Assembly (NCBI GenBank): GCA_910584005.1
Contig: CAJTXR010000001.1
Span: 124,001 to 188,000, forward strand
From: an uncultured Anaeroplasmataceae bacterium
GTDB lineage: Bacteria; Bacillota_I; Bacilli_A; Acholeplasmatales; Anaeroplasmataceae
Length of the DNA stretch: 64,000 nt
Direction of reading: 5' to 3'
Shown piece after piece: positions 8,941-17,908 of the stretch. Below the pieces are notes generated by a model. The model was not told where the DNA came from, did no database searches, and saw nothing but the letters and a program-made list of their open reading frames with translations. Both the position numbers and the translations under genes were made by a program. How positions within the stretch are numbered: position 1 is the stretch's first letter; each line of letters starts with the position of its first letter.

Positions 8941-9643
8941 GGAACTGTATTGCTCCTGCTTGTGCATTGGTAAATTGGGTTTGATAAGGACATAACGCTA
9001 TTAACTCTTTATCTGCATTTTTCATCGCAACAGGAATTTCACAGTATTTCATAAATTCATAATCTGATATGGAATCACCGATCGCAATGGCCGGTGATTT
9101 TTTAATTTTTAAGAGCCAGTCTTTTTTAGTAGAAGGCTCAGCTGTTATTTTTACGGTTGTTTTTGTTGCATCCTGAAATAAGACTTCTATAAAGAGTCCT
9201 TGCCCTTGCTTATAGAGTTCTTTAAGCCCTTCATTATATACAGAAACCCATAAAAAAGATACGGGTTGTTTTAAATGAGAAATGAGCTTAAATGTATGAT
9301 TGGGATAAAAGAAGCGAAGCCGATATTGATAGCTATAGATGAGTGTAATTTCTTCAATTGTATATGCAGTATACAGAAATGGATTTTTTAAAATTTTATT
9401 GCATTGTTCAAGAGGAAGAAAATGAGTAAATTCTTTATTTTTATATTTCATTTTATTTTCTAAAACAGATACTATTTTTATATCTTTATTTTGTAAAATC
9501 TGGTCGACTTCTGATAAGGTAGATTGAGTTAAAATTGTAATTTGATACTTTTGTGCTAAAGCATCAAGTTTTATTTTATCTTTTTTATTTAATAAATTTT
9601 GATCATTTAATAGTGTATTTTCAAAATCAAGATAAACTTCCAT
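8909..9643 (-). CDS. HAD superfamily (Cof-like) hydrolase with altered motif I
   Basis: A 244-aa HAD protein of the Cof/sugar-phosphatase type. Motif I at the N-terminus reads YLDFENTL: the nucleophile Asp is kept, but the second Asp of the usual DxDxT is Glu. Motif IV is GDSISDYEFM near residue 193, and a Lys-containing motif III candidate lies in STKKDWLLKIKK. The substrate is unknown. GAGGGGATC precedes the ATG. It is one of four genes left of dif on the - strand, and its last 32 bp overlap the convergent MutS-like gene. The Asp-to-Glu change could weaken phosphatase chemistry; without biochemistry it is best called a probable phosphatase. Confidence 0.82.
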   Translation of the reverse strand: MEVYLDFENTLLNDQNLLNKKDKIKLDALAQKYQITILTQSTLSEVDQILQNKDIKIVSVLENKMKYKNKEFTHFLPLEQCNKILKNPFLYTAYTIEEITLIYSYQYRLRFFYPNHTFKLISHLKQPVSFLWVSVYNEGLKELYKQGQGLFIEVLFQDATKTTVKITAEPSTKKDWLLKIKKSPAIAIGDSISDYEFMKYCEIPVAMKNADKELIALCPYQTQFTNAQAGAIQFLIDYLKRQPS

Positions 9644-9704
9644 TTTGATCCCCTCTTTTTTTTTTTTTATTATCGCATATCCTAGAAATAATTAAAAGAA
9701 AAAC

Positions 9705-9733
9705 TTTAAAAAATTAGATTATTATTATATAAT
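9705..9733 (+). promoter_or_regulatory. Promoter upstream of the unknown membrane gene and ftsK-like operon
   Basis: TTTAAA (9705-9710), a 17-bp spacer and TATAAT (9728-9733), about 25 nt before ATG 9758. Confidence 0.6.
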
Positions 9734-9757
9734 AATAAAGAATAGGTGGTGATTTAG

Positions 9758-10702
9758 ATGAATTCTTACTTTTTATTTCAATTGGGAATATTTAAAATAG
9801 AATTTTCTACCATCATCAGTTTTTTGGTTGGCGTATTTATTGGGTTTATTATATTGCTTCTTATCTATGCCCTCGCTGTTGTTTCTAGTATGAAAACAAA
9901 AAACTTTTTTACAAAAACAGAAGAGGATGATTTAACTACAATAGAGGTTAAGGATATGGTCATTCAAACTCAAAAGAGTTATAAAGATAAGGAGCTAAGA
10001 GCAGAACTCTCTAGAGTCCCCCATTGTTACCGACTTTGTAAGGATTTGGCTTATGGAATTGCAGTTCGATTTTATCCTAAAAGTAAGTATCCTTTTTTAG
10101 AATTATCCATCAATGAATTGACTTTACTTACGGGGTATATTACTTCTAGAGTAAACGATATATTAAATCATCGAGGCGTTCGGATGCTTCGGAAATTAAA
10201 GGTTTCTACAATTGTAAATTTATCCAATCGAAAAAAAGAGATTGAGGAGTCTAAGGCTTTTCAAACCACAAAAACGATTAGTCAGAGTTTAAGTAAAGCA
10301 AAATATGTTTTAAATTTAATTAACCCAATTACATGGGGAAGAAAGTTTATAGTAGATCGTATTTTAAATATTGTCATTGATCAGATTTGTCTAGCCGTTA
10401 TTTCTATTGTCGGTGAAGAAACATATAAAATATATTCTAAAAAAGTTTTTAATACAGACGTTGAAATTGATACAGGTACAGATGAATTGTTAGAAGAGAT
10501 GACAGATTCAATTAAAAATGCAGTTTTGGAAATGGAAGAAAAGAAACCAGTTTTTGAATCAAAAGAGGGTTATCGATTAAAATCAAAACTATATGTGGCA
10601 CATGAGGCAATACCTCTATGTAAAACATATTCTACTACATTTCCTTTAAAACAAAAGATGGAGGTTATTTTGGATGAAAAAGAAGAATATTCGGAAAATT
10701 GA
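9758..10702 (+). CDS. Unknown membrane-anchored protein, partner of the FtsK-like gene
   Basis: I do not recognise this 314-aa family. The N-terminus has one strong transmembrane segment (about residues 18-42, FLVGVFIGFIILLLIYALAV), then a basic, mostly soluble region. A second hydrophobic stretch lies near residues 198-222 (ILNIVIDQICLAVISIVG). No catalytic motif is evident. AGGTGGTGA precedes the ATG. Its last 29 bp overlap the start of the FtsK-like gene, whose product lacks membrane segments of its own. That coupling suggests, as inference only, that this protein links the translocase to the membrane or division site. Confidence 0.75.
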   Translation: MNSYFLFQLGIFKIEFSTIISFLVGVFIGFIILLLIYALAVVSSMKTKNFFTKTEEDDLTTIEVKDMVIQTQKSYKDKELRAELSRVPHCYRLCKDLAYGIAVRFYPKSKYPFLELSINELTLLTGYITSRVNDILNHRGVRMLRKLKVSTIVNLSNRKKEIEESKAFQTTKTISQSLSKAKYVLNLINPITWGRKFIVDRILNIVIDQICLAVISIVGEETYKIYSKKVFNTDVEIDTGTDELLEEMTDSIKNAVLEMEEKKPVFESKEGYRLKSKLYVAHEAIPLCKTYSTTFPLKQKMEVILDEKEEYSEN

Positions 10703-12938
10703 ATTTGAAGAAGAATTTCAAATCCCTCAAATCAGTTATACATTAGAAGGACTGATTAAGGGCAGACAAAAATTTAAAAGAAGTGATATTGTTTCTCCAA
10801 TTCATGGAACACATGTAGTGGATAAAATCCACTATTTAGATAATAGTGGAAAAGTAGATATAGATTATGGCTATGATTTCATTCGAGATAAAAAGCATAT
10901 TTCTGATGAAGAGCAGATTAAGCGTCATGGAACCAAATACTATGAGTTTAGTTTTGTGAATCAGCAACTAACAGAAGAAGAAAAGAAAGGCTCTGATTAT
11001 TCTAAGAAAAATCAAAAAGAGGAAGTTGTTCCTGTAAAAGAAGACCATACCCTAAATTCCTTTTTTGTGGATACAGATGAACTTTCTTCTTTGGTTAAGG
11101 CAGAAAATGAAGCAGATTATGTTGTGAATCAAAATACAGAACAAACTGATATTCTAGATGAAGATGCGGAATTTGATTTCCATATTTCCTTAGATGAGCA
11201 AGCCGAAGAAGAGGATGCTTATACCTATAATACCTTTTCTGAGGATTTACCGAAGCCTGAACAAACGTATGTTCCCCCTTATTTACATACAGAAAAAGAA
11301 CCTCCTTTACGTAAACCGTCCTATGTAAAACCGAATGTTCAAGAAGAGAAATTGGAAGAAATTCAGTATGAGGAAGAGCCAATTTCTATTGTAGAGGAAG
11401 AACCTGTTGAAGAAGAGGTGTTTATTGAAGAAGAAACCTTTGATGTCCCTAAAAAGCCAGTCATTGAAAAATCAGTTATTCAAAAACCAAAATATGAGAA
11501 TTATTCCATACCCTACAAAAAACTTTTTGCGATAACCGATTCAGCTTTAGATGAAGTTCCAGCATGGTTAGAAGAGAAAAAGGAAATTATCAATAATTCT
11601 TTGGAAGCCTTTGGAATTGATGGGGAAGTCATTACCTATACAAAAGGGCCTGCCTTTACACGTTATGAGATTATGCTTGCTCAAAACGTAAATGTTAAAA
11701 AAATTAATAGTATTTATGACAATATTCAAATGGCCTTACAAGCGAAATCCTTGCGAATTCAAGCCCCAATTCCTGGGAAAAATACAGTAGGTATTGAGGT
11801 TCCAAATGATAAAGCAGATGTCGTAAGTTTTGGAGATATTTTAACGGATGAATATATTGCAAGTTCTAAGAATTTATTAGTTGCAATGGGAAAGAATATA
11901 GATGGTAGTCCTGTTTTCCAAAATATTATTGATATGCCACATGCTTTGATTGCAGGTGCGACGAAATCTGGTAAATCTGTATGTATCAATACACTACTTG
12001 TTTCTTTATTAATCAAAAACTCTCCTGATTCTTTAAAACTGATTTTAGTCGATCCAAAAAAAGTTGAGTTATCATTTTATAATAATTTGCCTCATTTGGC
12101 GACTCCTGTTATCGATGATCCCCTTATCGCAACAGAGGCTTTAAAATGGGCTGTAAATGAAATGGAGAGAAGATATGAGCTTTTAGCTAACTCTCGAGTT
12201 AGAAATATTGAAGACTACAATAAAAAGCGGGCAATGAAACCAGAGATGGAAAATCTACCTTTTATTGTCATTGTTGTAGATGAATTTAATGATTTAGTTA
12301 TGCAGTGTGGAGTAGAAGCGAATGATGCGATTGTTCGTTTGGCTCAAAAAGCAAGAGCGGCAGGACTTCATATTATTTTGGCTACTCAGCGACCTACAGT
12401 AAATGTCGTGAATGGTACGATTAAGGCAAACATTACTTGTCGTATCGCCTTTAGAGTGGCTACAGATGCCGATAGCCGAATTATTTTAGATGAGATGGGT
12501 GCTGAAAATCTATTGGGTCGTGGAGATATGCTCATCAAGAATAATGGCTTACCAGAGCGTGTACAGGGGGCCTATATTTCAGATGATGAAATTGCTGAGA
12601 TATGCGATTATATTTGTGAACGATATGAACCTGATTTCTTATTTACCCATGAGGATTTAAAGCGAAAAGCTTCCTCTGGTATGAGTGGTGGTGCTGGTAG
12701 AGAGTCCGCTCAGGAATCTGAAGAGCTTTTATATCAAATTGCATTATACTGTGTAGAGTCTGGGGGATGCTCAATCAATTCAATTCAAAATAGTTTTGGT
12801 TTAGGTTTTAATCGAGCATCTCGTATTGTTGCAATATTAGAAGAAAGAAATATAGTTTCCCCAAAGAATGGGACTAAAGGTAGAGAAATTTTAGTTGATT
12901 CTTATCAATTAAAACAGATGTTTGATGAAATACTTTAA
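10674..12938 (+). CDS. FtsK/SpoIIIE-family DNA translocase lacking membrane segments (SftA-like)
   Basis: Hexameric DNA pump that clears or aligns chromosomal DNA at the septum. The 754-aa protein has no N-terminal transmembrane helices. It begins with a soluble region containing FKRSDIVSPIHGTHVVD near residue 35, followed by an acidic, Glu-rich linker to about residue 275. The motor domain has Walker A GATKSGKSVCINT near 428 and Walker B IVVDEFNDL near 536. A C-terminal gamma winged helix (NSFGLGFNRASRIVAILEE) reads sequence polarity. This architecture resembles B. subtilis SftA more than SpoIIIE. GGAGGT at 10660-10665 supports the start. With xerD and a dif site in the same window, terminus resolution is its likely job. 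Confidence 0.9.
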   Translation: MKKKNIRKIEFEEEFQIPQISYTLEGLIKGRQKFKRSDIVSPIHGTHVVDKIHYLDNSGKVDIDYGYDFIRDKKHISDEEQIKRHGTKYYEFSFVNQQLTEEEKKGSDYSKKNQKEEVVPVKEDHTLNSFFVDTDELSSLVKAENEADYVVNQNTEQTDILDEDAEFDFHISLDEQAEEEDAYTYNTFSEDLPKPEQTYVPPYLHTEKEPPLRKPSYVKPNVQEEKLEEIQYEEEPISIVEEEPVEEEVFIEEETFDVPKKPVIEKSVIQKPKYENYSIPYKKLFAITDSALDEVPAWLEEKKEIINNSLEAFGIDGEVITYTKGPAFTRYEIMLAQNVNVKKINSIYDNIQMALQAKSLRIQAPIPGKNTVGIEVPNDKADVVSFGDILTDEYIASSKNLLVAMGKNIDGSPVFQNIIDMPHALIAGATKSGKSVCINTLLVSLLIKNSPDSLKLILVDPKKVELSFYNNLPHLATPVIDDPLIATEALKWAVNEMERRYELLANSRVRNIEDYNKKRAMKPEMENLPFIVIVVDEFNDLVMQCGVEANDAIVRLAQKARAAGLHIILATQRPTVNVVNGTIKANITCRIAFRVATDADSRIILDEMGAENLLGRGDMLIKNNGLPERVQGAYISDDEIAEICDYICERYEPDFLFTHEDLKRKASSGMSGGAGRESAQESEELLYQIALYCVESGGCSINSIQNSFGLGFNRASRIVAILEERNIVSPKNGTKGREILVDSYQLKQMFDEIL

Positions 12939-12953
12939 AAAGGACATGATTGA

Positions 12954-13922
12954 ATGACAAAAAAAGAGAAAAGGCAGTTGAAAGAAGCAATTGCAAATGA
13001 GGAATATATTGATCAAAATAATGAACTCATTTTTAAAAAATTAATATTTAATCCTTTGCTTAGAGCTGGAGGATTATTGATTCTTTTAATTTTTTCATTG
13101 ATTAATAATGAACGGATTAAGCGACTTGCTTCTTTGACCTCAAATGCGTTTTTTAATTCGGAACATATTTTAGGACATCGAACATATTATACGATTTTAG
13201 GTATAACGATTGGATTATGCTTTGTCGTATCCTTATTATCTTTGATAGCAAAATCGAATATCAATTTGTCAAGCATAAAAATTTTAAGAAATGCATATCA
13301 AATTTATTCAATTTATGATTTAGTCATCTTTATTTTCTCTACATTTGTATGTTTGTTTTTTATCATTATGATTTTAATAACCCCATGTAATATCTCAGGG
13401 GTTTCTATGCATAATACTTACGAGGATGGAGATCGAGTCTTACTATGGAATATCGGATATCATCCAGTAGATGGGGATGTGATTGTTTTTGACTCATCTA
13501 GATACGCCCCAATCACCAATCAACAGCTTTATGATTGGGAAACCAAAAAACTTCATACAGATTATACTTCCAGTAGTACAGAACGAGAATCTAAATTTTA
13601 TATTAAGCGAATTGTGGCCAAAGAAAAAGATCAAATCCATTATGATTTAGAAACACATAACTTATATGTGAATGATGAATTTGTAGAAAATATAACTATT
13701 TTTGAGATGTCAAGAATTTTATATTCTTTACAATTGGAATTGAATGTGACAAATTTTGAAGTACCCAAAGATAAAGTTCTTGTCTTTGGAGATAACCGGG
13801 GGAACAGTACAGATTCAAGAGCCTTTGGTTTTATAGATGAAAGTGAGATTATTGGGAAGGTATTATTCCGGTTTTATCCTTTTACTAAAATTGGAAATCC
13901 ATCTCCAGATCTCAATCGTTAG
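12954..13922 (+). CDS. lepB: Type I signal peptidase
   Basis: Membrane Ser/Lys protease (S26) that removes signal peptides from secreted proteins. The catalytic Ser is in SGVSMHNTYEDGDRVL near residue 151, and the general-base Lys is in KFYIKRIVAKE near 218. The closing block VLVFGDNRGNSTDSRAFG is intact. At 322 aa it is longer than the usual 180-200 aa because three hydrophobic segments precede the catalytic domain (about residues 38-50, 78-98 and 120-143) instead of one. It lies between the FtsK-like gene and rbgA with short gaps, in one apparent operon. A B. subtilis-like sip-rbgA-rnhB order is kept. Confidence 0.93.
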   Translation: MTKKEKRQLKEAIANEEYIDQNNELIFKKLIFNPLLRAGGLLILLIFSLINNERIKRLASLTSNAFFNSEHILGHRTYYTILGITIGLCFVVSLLSLIAKSNINLSSIKILRNAYQIYSIYDLVIFIFSTFVCLFFIIMILITPCNISGVSMHNTYEDGDRVLLWNIGYHPVDGDVIVFDSSRYAPITNQQLYDWETKKLHTDYTSSSTERESKFYIKRIVAKEKDQIHYDLETHNLYVNDEFVENITIFEMSRILYSLQLELNVTNFEVPKDKVLVFGDNRGNSTDSRAFGFIDESEIIGKVLFRFYPFTKIGNPSPDLNR

Positions 13923-13930
13923 GTGGTTTT

Positions 13931-14785
13931 ATGCAAGTAATTCAGTGGTATCCTGGTCATATGGCTAAGGCAAAAAGAGAAATAATTGAAAAAATAAAGC
14001 AAGTGGATTTAGTAATTGAGTTACGAGATGCTAGAATTCCAAGAGCTTCTAGTAATCCAATGATTAAAGAAATTGTTGGGAATAAGCCAAGATTAATCCT
14101 CTTATGTAAGAGTAGCATTGCCGACCCTAATGTAACGGCTTCTTGGATTACTCATTTTAAAAAAGAGAATATTCTTGCGTTAGACATCGATTCAATTACA
14201 GGATATCATATGAAAAATGTGAGTTCTTATGCAAATGAGGCTTTGAAAGAAGTATTTGAAGCTCGTCTTAAAAAAGGGATAAAATCAAAAACAATTAAGG
14301 CAATTATTCTTGGAATTCCTAATGTAGGAAAATCAACTTTTATCAATACAATCGCTAAAAGGAAAGCAACAATTGTAGGAGATCGGCCAGGAGTAACAAA
14401 AAATCAAACATGGATTAAAGTAAATGAGGATTTATTTTTCTTAGATACTCCAGGAATTTTATGGCCAAAATTTGAGGATCAAATTACAGGATTACATCTT
14501 GCGATGTGTGGATCCATCAAGGATGAAATTCTGGATTTAGAAAATATTGTTTTAGAAAGTATTCGTTATTTATCCAATATTTATCCTGAAAAACTAATTT
14601 CAAGATATAATGTAATCATCACAACCCCAGAAGATATTGTAAATCAAATTGGGAAAAATAGAGGCTTTTTATTAAAGGGTGGGGTTGTCGATCTTGAACG
14701 AACGCATCGTATGTTTTTAAATGAACTTAGAGGAATGAAGATAGGGGCGGTGAGTTATGAGCGACCAGAAGATGAACTTATATGA
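13931..14785 (+). CDS. rbgA: Ribosome biogenesis GTPase RbgA (YlqF) with degenerate G4 motif
   Basis: Circularly permuted GTPase that acts late in 50S subunit assembly. The 284-aa protein starts with the family signature IQWYPGHMAKAKRE. The P-loop is GIPNVGKSTFIN near residue 128, G2 lies in RPGVTKNQTWIKV and G3 is LDTPGIL. In the permuted order G4 comes first; the usual NKxD aligns with CKSS at residues 59-62 in LCKSSIADP, losing both the Asn and the Asp that recognise guanine. The C-terminal ANTAR-like domain is present. The gene overlaps rnhB by 29 bp, matching the conserved rbgA-rnhB pair of Bacilli. Confidence 0.92.
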   Translation: MQVIQWYPGHMAKAKREIIEKIKQVDLVIELRDARIPRASSNPMIKEIVGNKPRLILLCKSSIADPNVTASWITHFKKENILALDIDSITGYHMKNVSSYANEALKEVFEARLKKGIKSKTIKAIILGIPNVGKSTFINTIAKRKATIVGDRPGVTKNQTWIKVNEDLFFLDTPGILWPKFEDQITGLHLAMCGSIKDEILDLENIVLESIRYLSNIYPEKLISRYNVIITTPEDIVNQIGKNRGFLLKGGVVDLERTHRMFLNELRGMKIGAVSYERPEDELI

Positions 14786-15422
14786 ATATGAGGAAGCATT
14801 ATATGATCGAGGGTACCATGCGATTTGTGGAATTGACGAGGCAGGAAGAGGCCCTCTTGCTGGTCCAGTTGTCGTTGCTGCATGCATTCTCCCCCCTTTT
14901 TTAAGAATAGAGGGAATCAATGATTCAAAAAAGCTAACTGCCAAGAAAAGAGAAGAGTTGTATAAAATTATAATTAAAAATGCTTTAGACTATCAAATTG
15001 TTTTTATTGATGAAGCAGAAATTGATCAACTAAACATTTATCAAGCCACAAAAAAAGGAATGCTTATGGCAGTAGAGGGGTTAAATATCAAGCCAGATTA
15101 TGTTTTAATTGATGCCATGCCTTTAGGTGAACTTAAATTGGAACATGATTCTATAATTCATGGCGATGCGAGATGTGCAAGTGTGGCTGCAGCTTCTATT
15201 TTAGCTAAAGTGACGAGAGATGATTATATGAATAAAATGGATGTGAAATATCCAAATTATGGGTTTAGAAAGAATAAAGGATATGGAACAAAAAGACATA
15301 TGGAGGCTTTAGATAAATTTGGTCCTTGTGAAATTCACAGAAAAACATATGCTCCTGTGAGTAAATTTTTTTCTAAACAACTCTCCTTAGATTTGAAAAT
15401 TGAAGAAGAACATAAAGTATAA
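14757..15422 (+). CDS. rnhB: Ribonuclease HII
   Basis: Endonuclease that cuts the RNA strand of RNA-DNA hybrids and removes misincorporated ribonucleotides. The first catalytic Asp and Glu lie in CGIDEAGRGPLAGPVVVAA near residues 25-43. A further catalytic Asp is in DYVLIDAMPL, and the conserved block HGDARCASVAAASILAKVTRD follows. The 221-aa length is normal. The start lies inside rbgA, with GGCGGTGAG upstream. dprA, which often separates rnhB from topA in Bacilli, is missing here. Confidence 0.95.
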   Translation: MSDQKMNLYEYEEALYDRGYHAICGIDEAGRGPLAGPVVVAACILPPFLRIEGINDSKKLTAKKREELYKIIIKNALDYQIVFIDEAEIDQLNIYQATKKGMLMAVEGLNIKPDYVLIDAMPLGELKLEHDSIIHGDARCASVAAASILAKVTRDDYMNKMDVKYPNYGFRKNKGYGTKRHMEALDKFGPCEIHRKTYAPVSKFFSKQLSLDLKIEEEHKV

Positions 15423-15444
15423 GACGAAGTTTTTATACTTTTTT
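15414..15444 (+). terminator. Terminator overlapping the rnhB stop
   Basis: AAAGTATAA (15414-15422, which includes the stop codon) pairs perfectly with TTATACTTT (15433-15441), followed by TTT. Confidence 0.8.
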
Positions 15445-15504
15445 CATTTATGTTCTATTATAAATAGAAGAGGTTTTCTTCATGGCGGTTTTAAAAATTA
15501 AGGA

Positions 15505-15533
15505 TTGACAATTTGAAAATTTTAGTCTAAACT
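15505..15533 (+). promoter_or_regulatory. Promoter of topA
   Basis: Consensus TTGACA (15505-15510), a 17-bp spacer and TAAACT (15528-15533), 28 nt before the topA start. Confidence 0.7.
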
Positions 15534-15560
15534 TTTAAAATGTAAGGAAGGTGCATTGTT

Positions 15561-17774
15561 TTGGATAATGTAATCATTGTTGAATCACCAAGTAAATCAA
15601 AAACAATTCGTTCCTATTTAGGTAAAGGATACACAGTCCTATCTTCTAAAGGTCATATTTGCGATTTAGCAACGACAGGAAAAGATGGATTAGGAATTGA
15701 TATTGAGGATCATTTTAAACCTAATTATAAGATTATGAAAGAAAAAGAAGATCTTGTAAAGTCTTTGCAGACAAGTTGTAAAGGCAAACAAGTCTTTTTG
15801 GCAACCGACCCAGACCGTGAAGGAGAGGCGATAGCTTATCATTTGGCGAATGTACTTGGGTTAGATTTCAATGCTTTCAATCGAATTGAATTTCATGAGA
15901 TTACAAAGCAAGCAGTAAGAAAGGCTTTAGAAACTCCTCATAAAATTAATTTAAAAATGGTAGATTCCCAAGAATGTCGAAGAATGATCGATCGAATTTT
16001 AGGCTTTAAACTATCTAAATTATTGCAAAAGAAGATTGGTTCTAAGAGTGCAGGACGTGTACAAAGTGTCGTACTGAAGTTGATTGTAGATCTAGAAAAA
16101 GAAATTAAAGCATTTGTTCCTGTTTCCTACTATGAAGCTGAAGCTGTTTTTAATACATTCAAATTGAAACTCATCGAATTAGAAGGGATGACAATTGATT
16201 CTAAGAATAGAATTACAGATCGCCATGTCTTAGAAATGTTATTGCCAAGATTAATGAGTTTTATCGTTAGCAATATATCAAATAAACTCGTAAGAAGAAA
16301 TAGCCAACCAGCGTTTACAACCTCAACTTTACAGCAGGAAGCCTCTAATAAATTAGGTTTCTCTCCAAACCATACAATGCGGATTGCTCAAGGACTATAT
16401 GAAGGTAAGAATATAGGTTCAGAAACCGTGGGATTAATTACATATATGCGTACAGATTCCACTCGACTTGCAGATGAGTTTGTAGCTTCCGCAAATCAAT
16501 ATATTGTTCGGAATTATGGGGATAAATATTTAGGAGCTGTAAAAATTAAAAATGCAAAAAATATGCAGGATGCTCATGAGGCAATTCGTCCAACTTCAAT
16601 TGAGCGGACACCAGACTCTTTAAGAGAATATTTAAGTCTAGAGGAATTAATGATTTATAAACTAATCTATAATCGTACAGTGGCTTCTTTGATGGCTCCT
16701 GCTCGATTTAATCAGGTTAGAGTAGAATTTACAAATACGGATTCATTATGGGCTACAACTGGTCAAACCATGGAATTTGATGGCTATTTAAGAGTGTATG
16801 GTAAAACAGAAGAAGATGAAAATAAAATGCTTCCTGCCTTTACGCTTGGGGATGGGTACAATGCATTAGATATTGAAATTTTAGATAAGGAAACTCTTCC
16901 CAAGGCTAGATATACAGAAGCAAGTATTATTAAAGAAATGGAAACTTTAGGTATTGGTCGTCCTTCAACGTATGCCCAAACCATTTTAACTTTAAAGGAA
17001 AGAAAATACATTGAAGTAGAGAAGAAATGTCTTATTCCTACTGAACAGGGAATTTTAACTGTAGATAAATTAGATAAATTTTTCTCTAGCATTATCAATG
17101 TGGCCTATACTGCAGACATGGAAACCAACTTAGATGAAATAGCGAAAGGGGAAAAGGATAAATTAAAGGAATTACAATCCTTTTATGATGATTTTATTCC
17201 TCTTTATGATACGGCTTCTCTTCAAATGGAGGCAATTTATCCAATTCCTACGGATCAAATTTGTCCAAATTGTGGGCATATGCTAGTCATACGGAAATCT
17301 AAATTTGGTGAATTTATTTCTTGCAGTAATTACCCTACATGTAAATATGTACTTAAAGAAGAAAAAGAAGAAACCGAGCCTGTAGATACAGGAATTCTTT
17401 GCCCAGAATGTAAAACAGGGCATTTGGTTGAACGGGTTGCTACTAAGGGCAAGAATAAAGGAAATGTGTTCTATGCTTGCAATAATTATCCGCATTGTAA
17501 AGTTACTTTTAGTGATATTCCGACAATGGAAAAATGTCCATCATGTGGAGCTATGATGCTTAAAACGGAACAAGGAGAACTTTATTGTTCAAAGCATTGT
17601 GAGGATAAAGCAATTGAAGCTAGTGATGTTTTGTGTCCTTTATGTAAAAAAGGACATATGGTTAAAAGAATCGCAAGCAAGGGTAAAAATAAAGGAAATG
17701 TATTTTATGGCTGTTCCAATTTCCCTAGATGTAAGAACATAATCCCAGAAGAAGAATTTAATCAATTAAAATAA
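15561..17774 (+). CDS. topA: DNA topoisomerase I
   Basis: Type IA topoisomerase that relaxes negative supercoils. The 737-aa protein has an N-terminal TOPRIM domain (VIIVESPSKSKTI, then DPDREGEAIAYH near residue 78). The active-site Tyr is in GLITYMRTDST at about 295, and GIGRPSTYA is also present. Four C-terminal zinc-ribbon units follow (CPNCG near 571, then CPEC, CPSCG and CPLC). The start codon is TTG at 15561: AAGGAAGGTG lies 7 nt upstream and no in-frame ATG fits. It has its own promoter and a terminator at 17779-17820. Confidence 0.97.
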   Translation: MDNVIIVESPSKSKTIRSYLGKGYTVLSSKGHICDLATTGKDGLGIDIEDHFKPNYKIMKEKEDLVKSLQTSCKGKQVFLATDPDREGEAIAYHLANVLGLDFNAFNRIEFHEITKQAVRKALETPHKINLKMVDSQECRRMIDRILGFKLSKLLQKKIGSKSAGRVQSVVLKLIVDLEKEIKAFVPVSYYEAEAVFNTFKLKLIELEGMTIDSKNRITDRHVLEMLLPRLMSFIVSNISNKLVRRNSQPAFTTSTLQQEASNKLGFSPNHTMRIAQGLYEGKNIGSETVGLITYMRTDSTRLADEFVASANQYIVRNYGDKYLGAVKIKNAKNMQDAHEAIRPTSIERTPDSLREYLSLEELMIYKLIYNRTVASLMAPARFNQVRVEFTNTDSLWATTGQTMEFDGYLRVYGKTEEDENKMLPAFTLGDGYNALDIEILDKETLPKARYTEASIIKEMETLGIGRPSTYAQTILTLKERKYIEVEKKCLIPTEQGILTVDKLDKFFSSIINVAYTADMETNLDEIAKGEKDKLKELQSFYDDFIPLYDTASLQMEAIYPIPTDQICPNCGHMLVIRKSKFGEFISCSNYPTCKYVLKEEKEETEPVDTGILCPECKTGHLVERVATKGKNKGNVFYACNNYPHCKVTFSDIPTMEKCPSCGAMMLKTEQGELYCSKHCEDKAIEASDVLCPLCKKGHMVKRIASKGKNKGNVFYGCSNFPRCKNIIPEEEFNQLK

Positions 17775-17778
17775 AAAC

Positions 17779-17820
17779 AAAGTGCTTATTTTGATATTAC
17801 AGAATAGGCATTTTTATTTT
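17779..17820 (+). terminator. Intrinsic terminator after topA
   Basis: AAAGTGCTTATT (17779-17790) pairs with AATAGGCATTT (17803-17813), with wobbles, then a T-rich tail. Confidence 0.75.
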
Positions 17821-17908
17821 TAATGTGAGATATTTACAAGAAGGAATTGCAAAACTTGTAGAAAAAATATATAATTAGGATAAATAAAGCAAAGTGTAGG
17901 GAAAAAAT

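Noticed and set aside
11095-11382. 95-aa - strand frame within the FtsK-like gene
   Set aside because: Antisense shadow of the acidic linker; no start signal.
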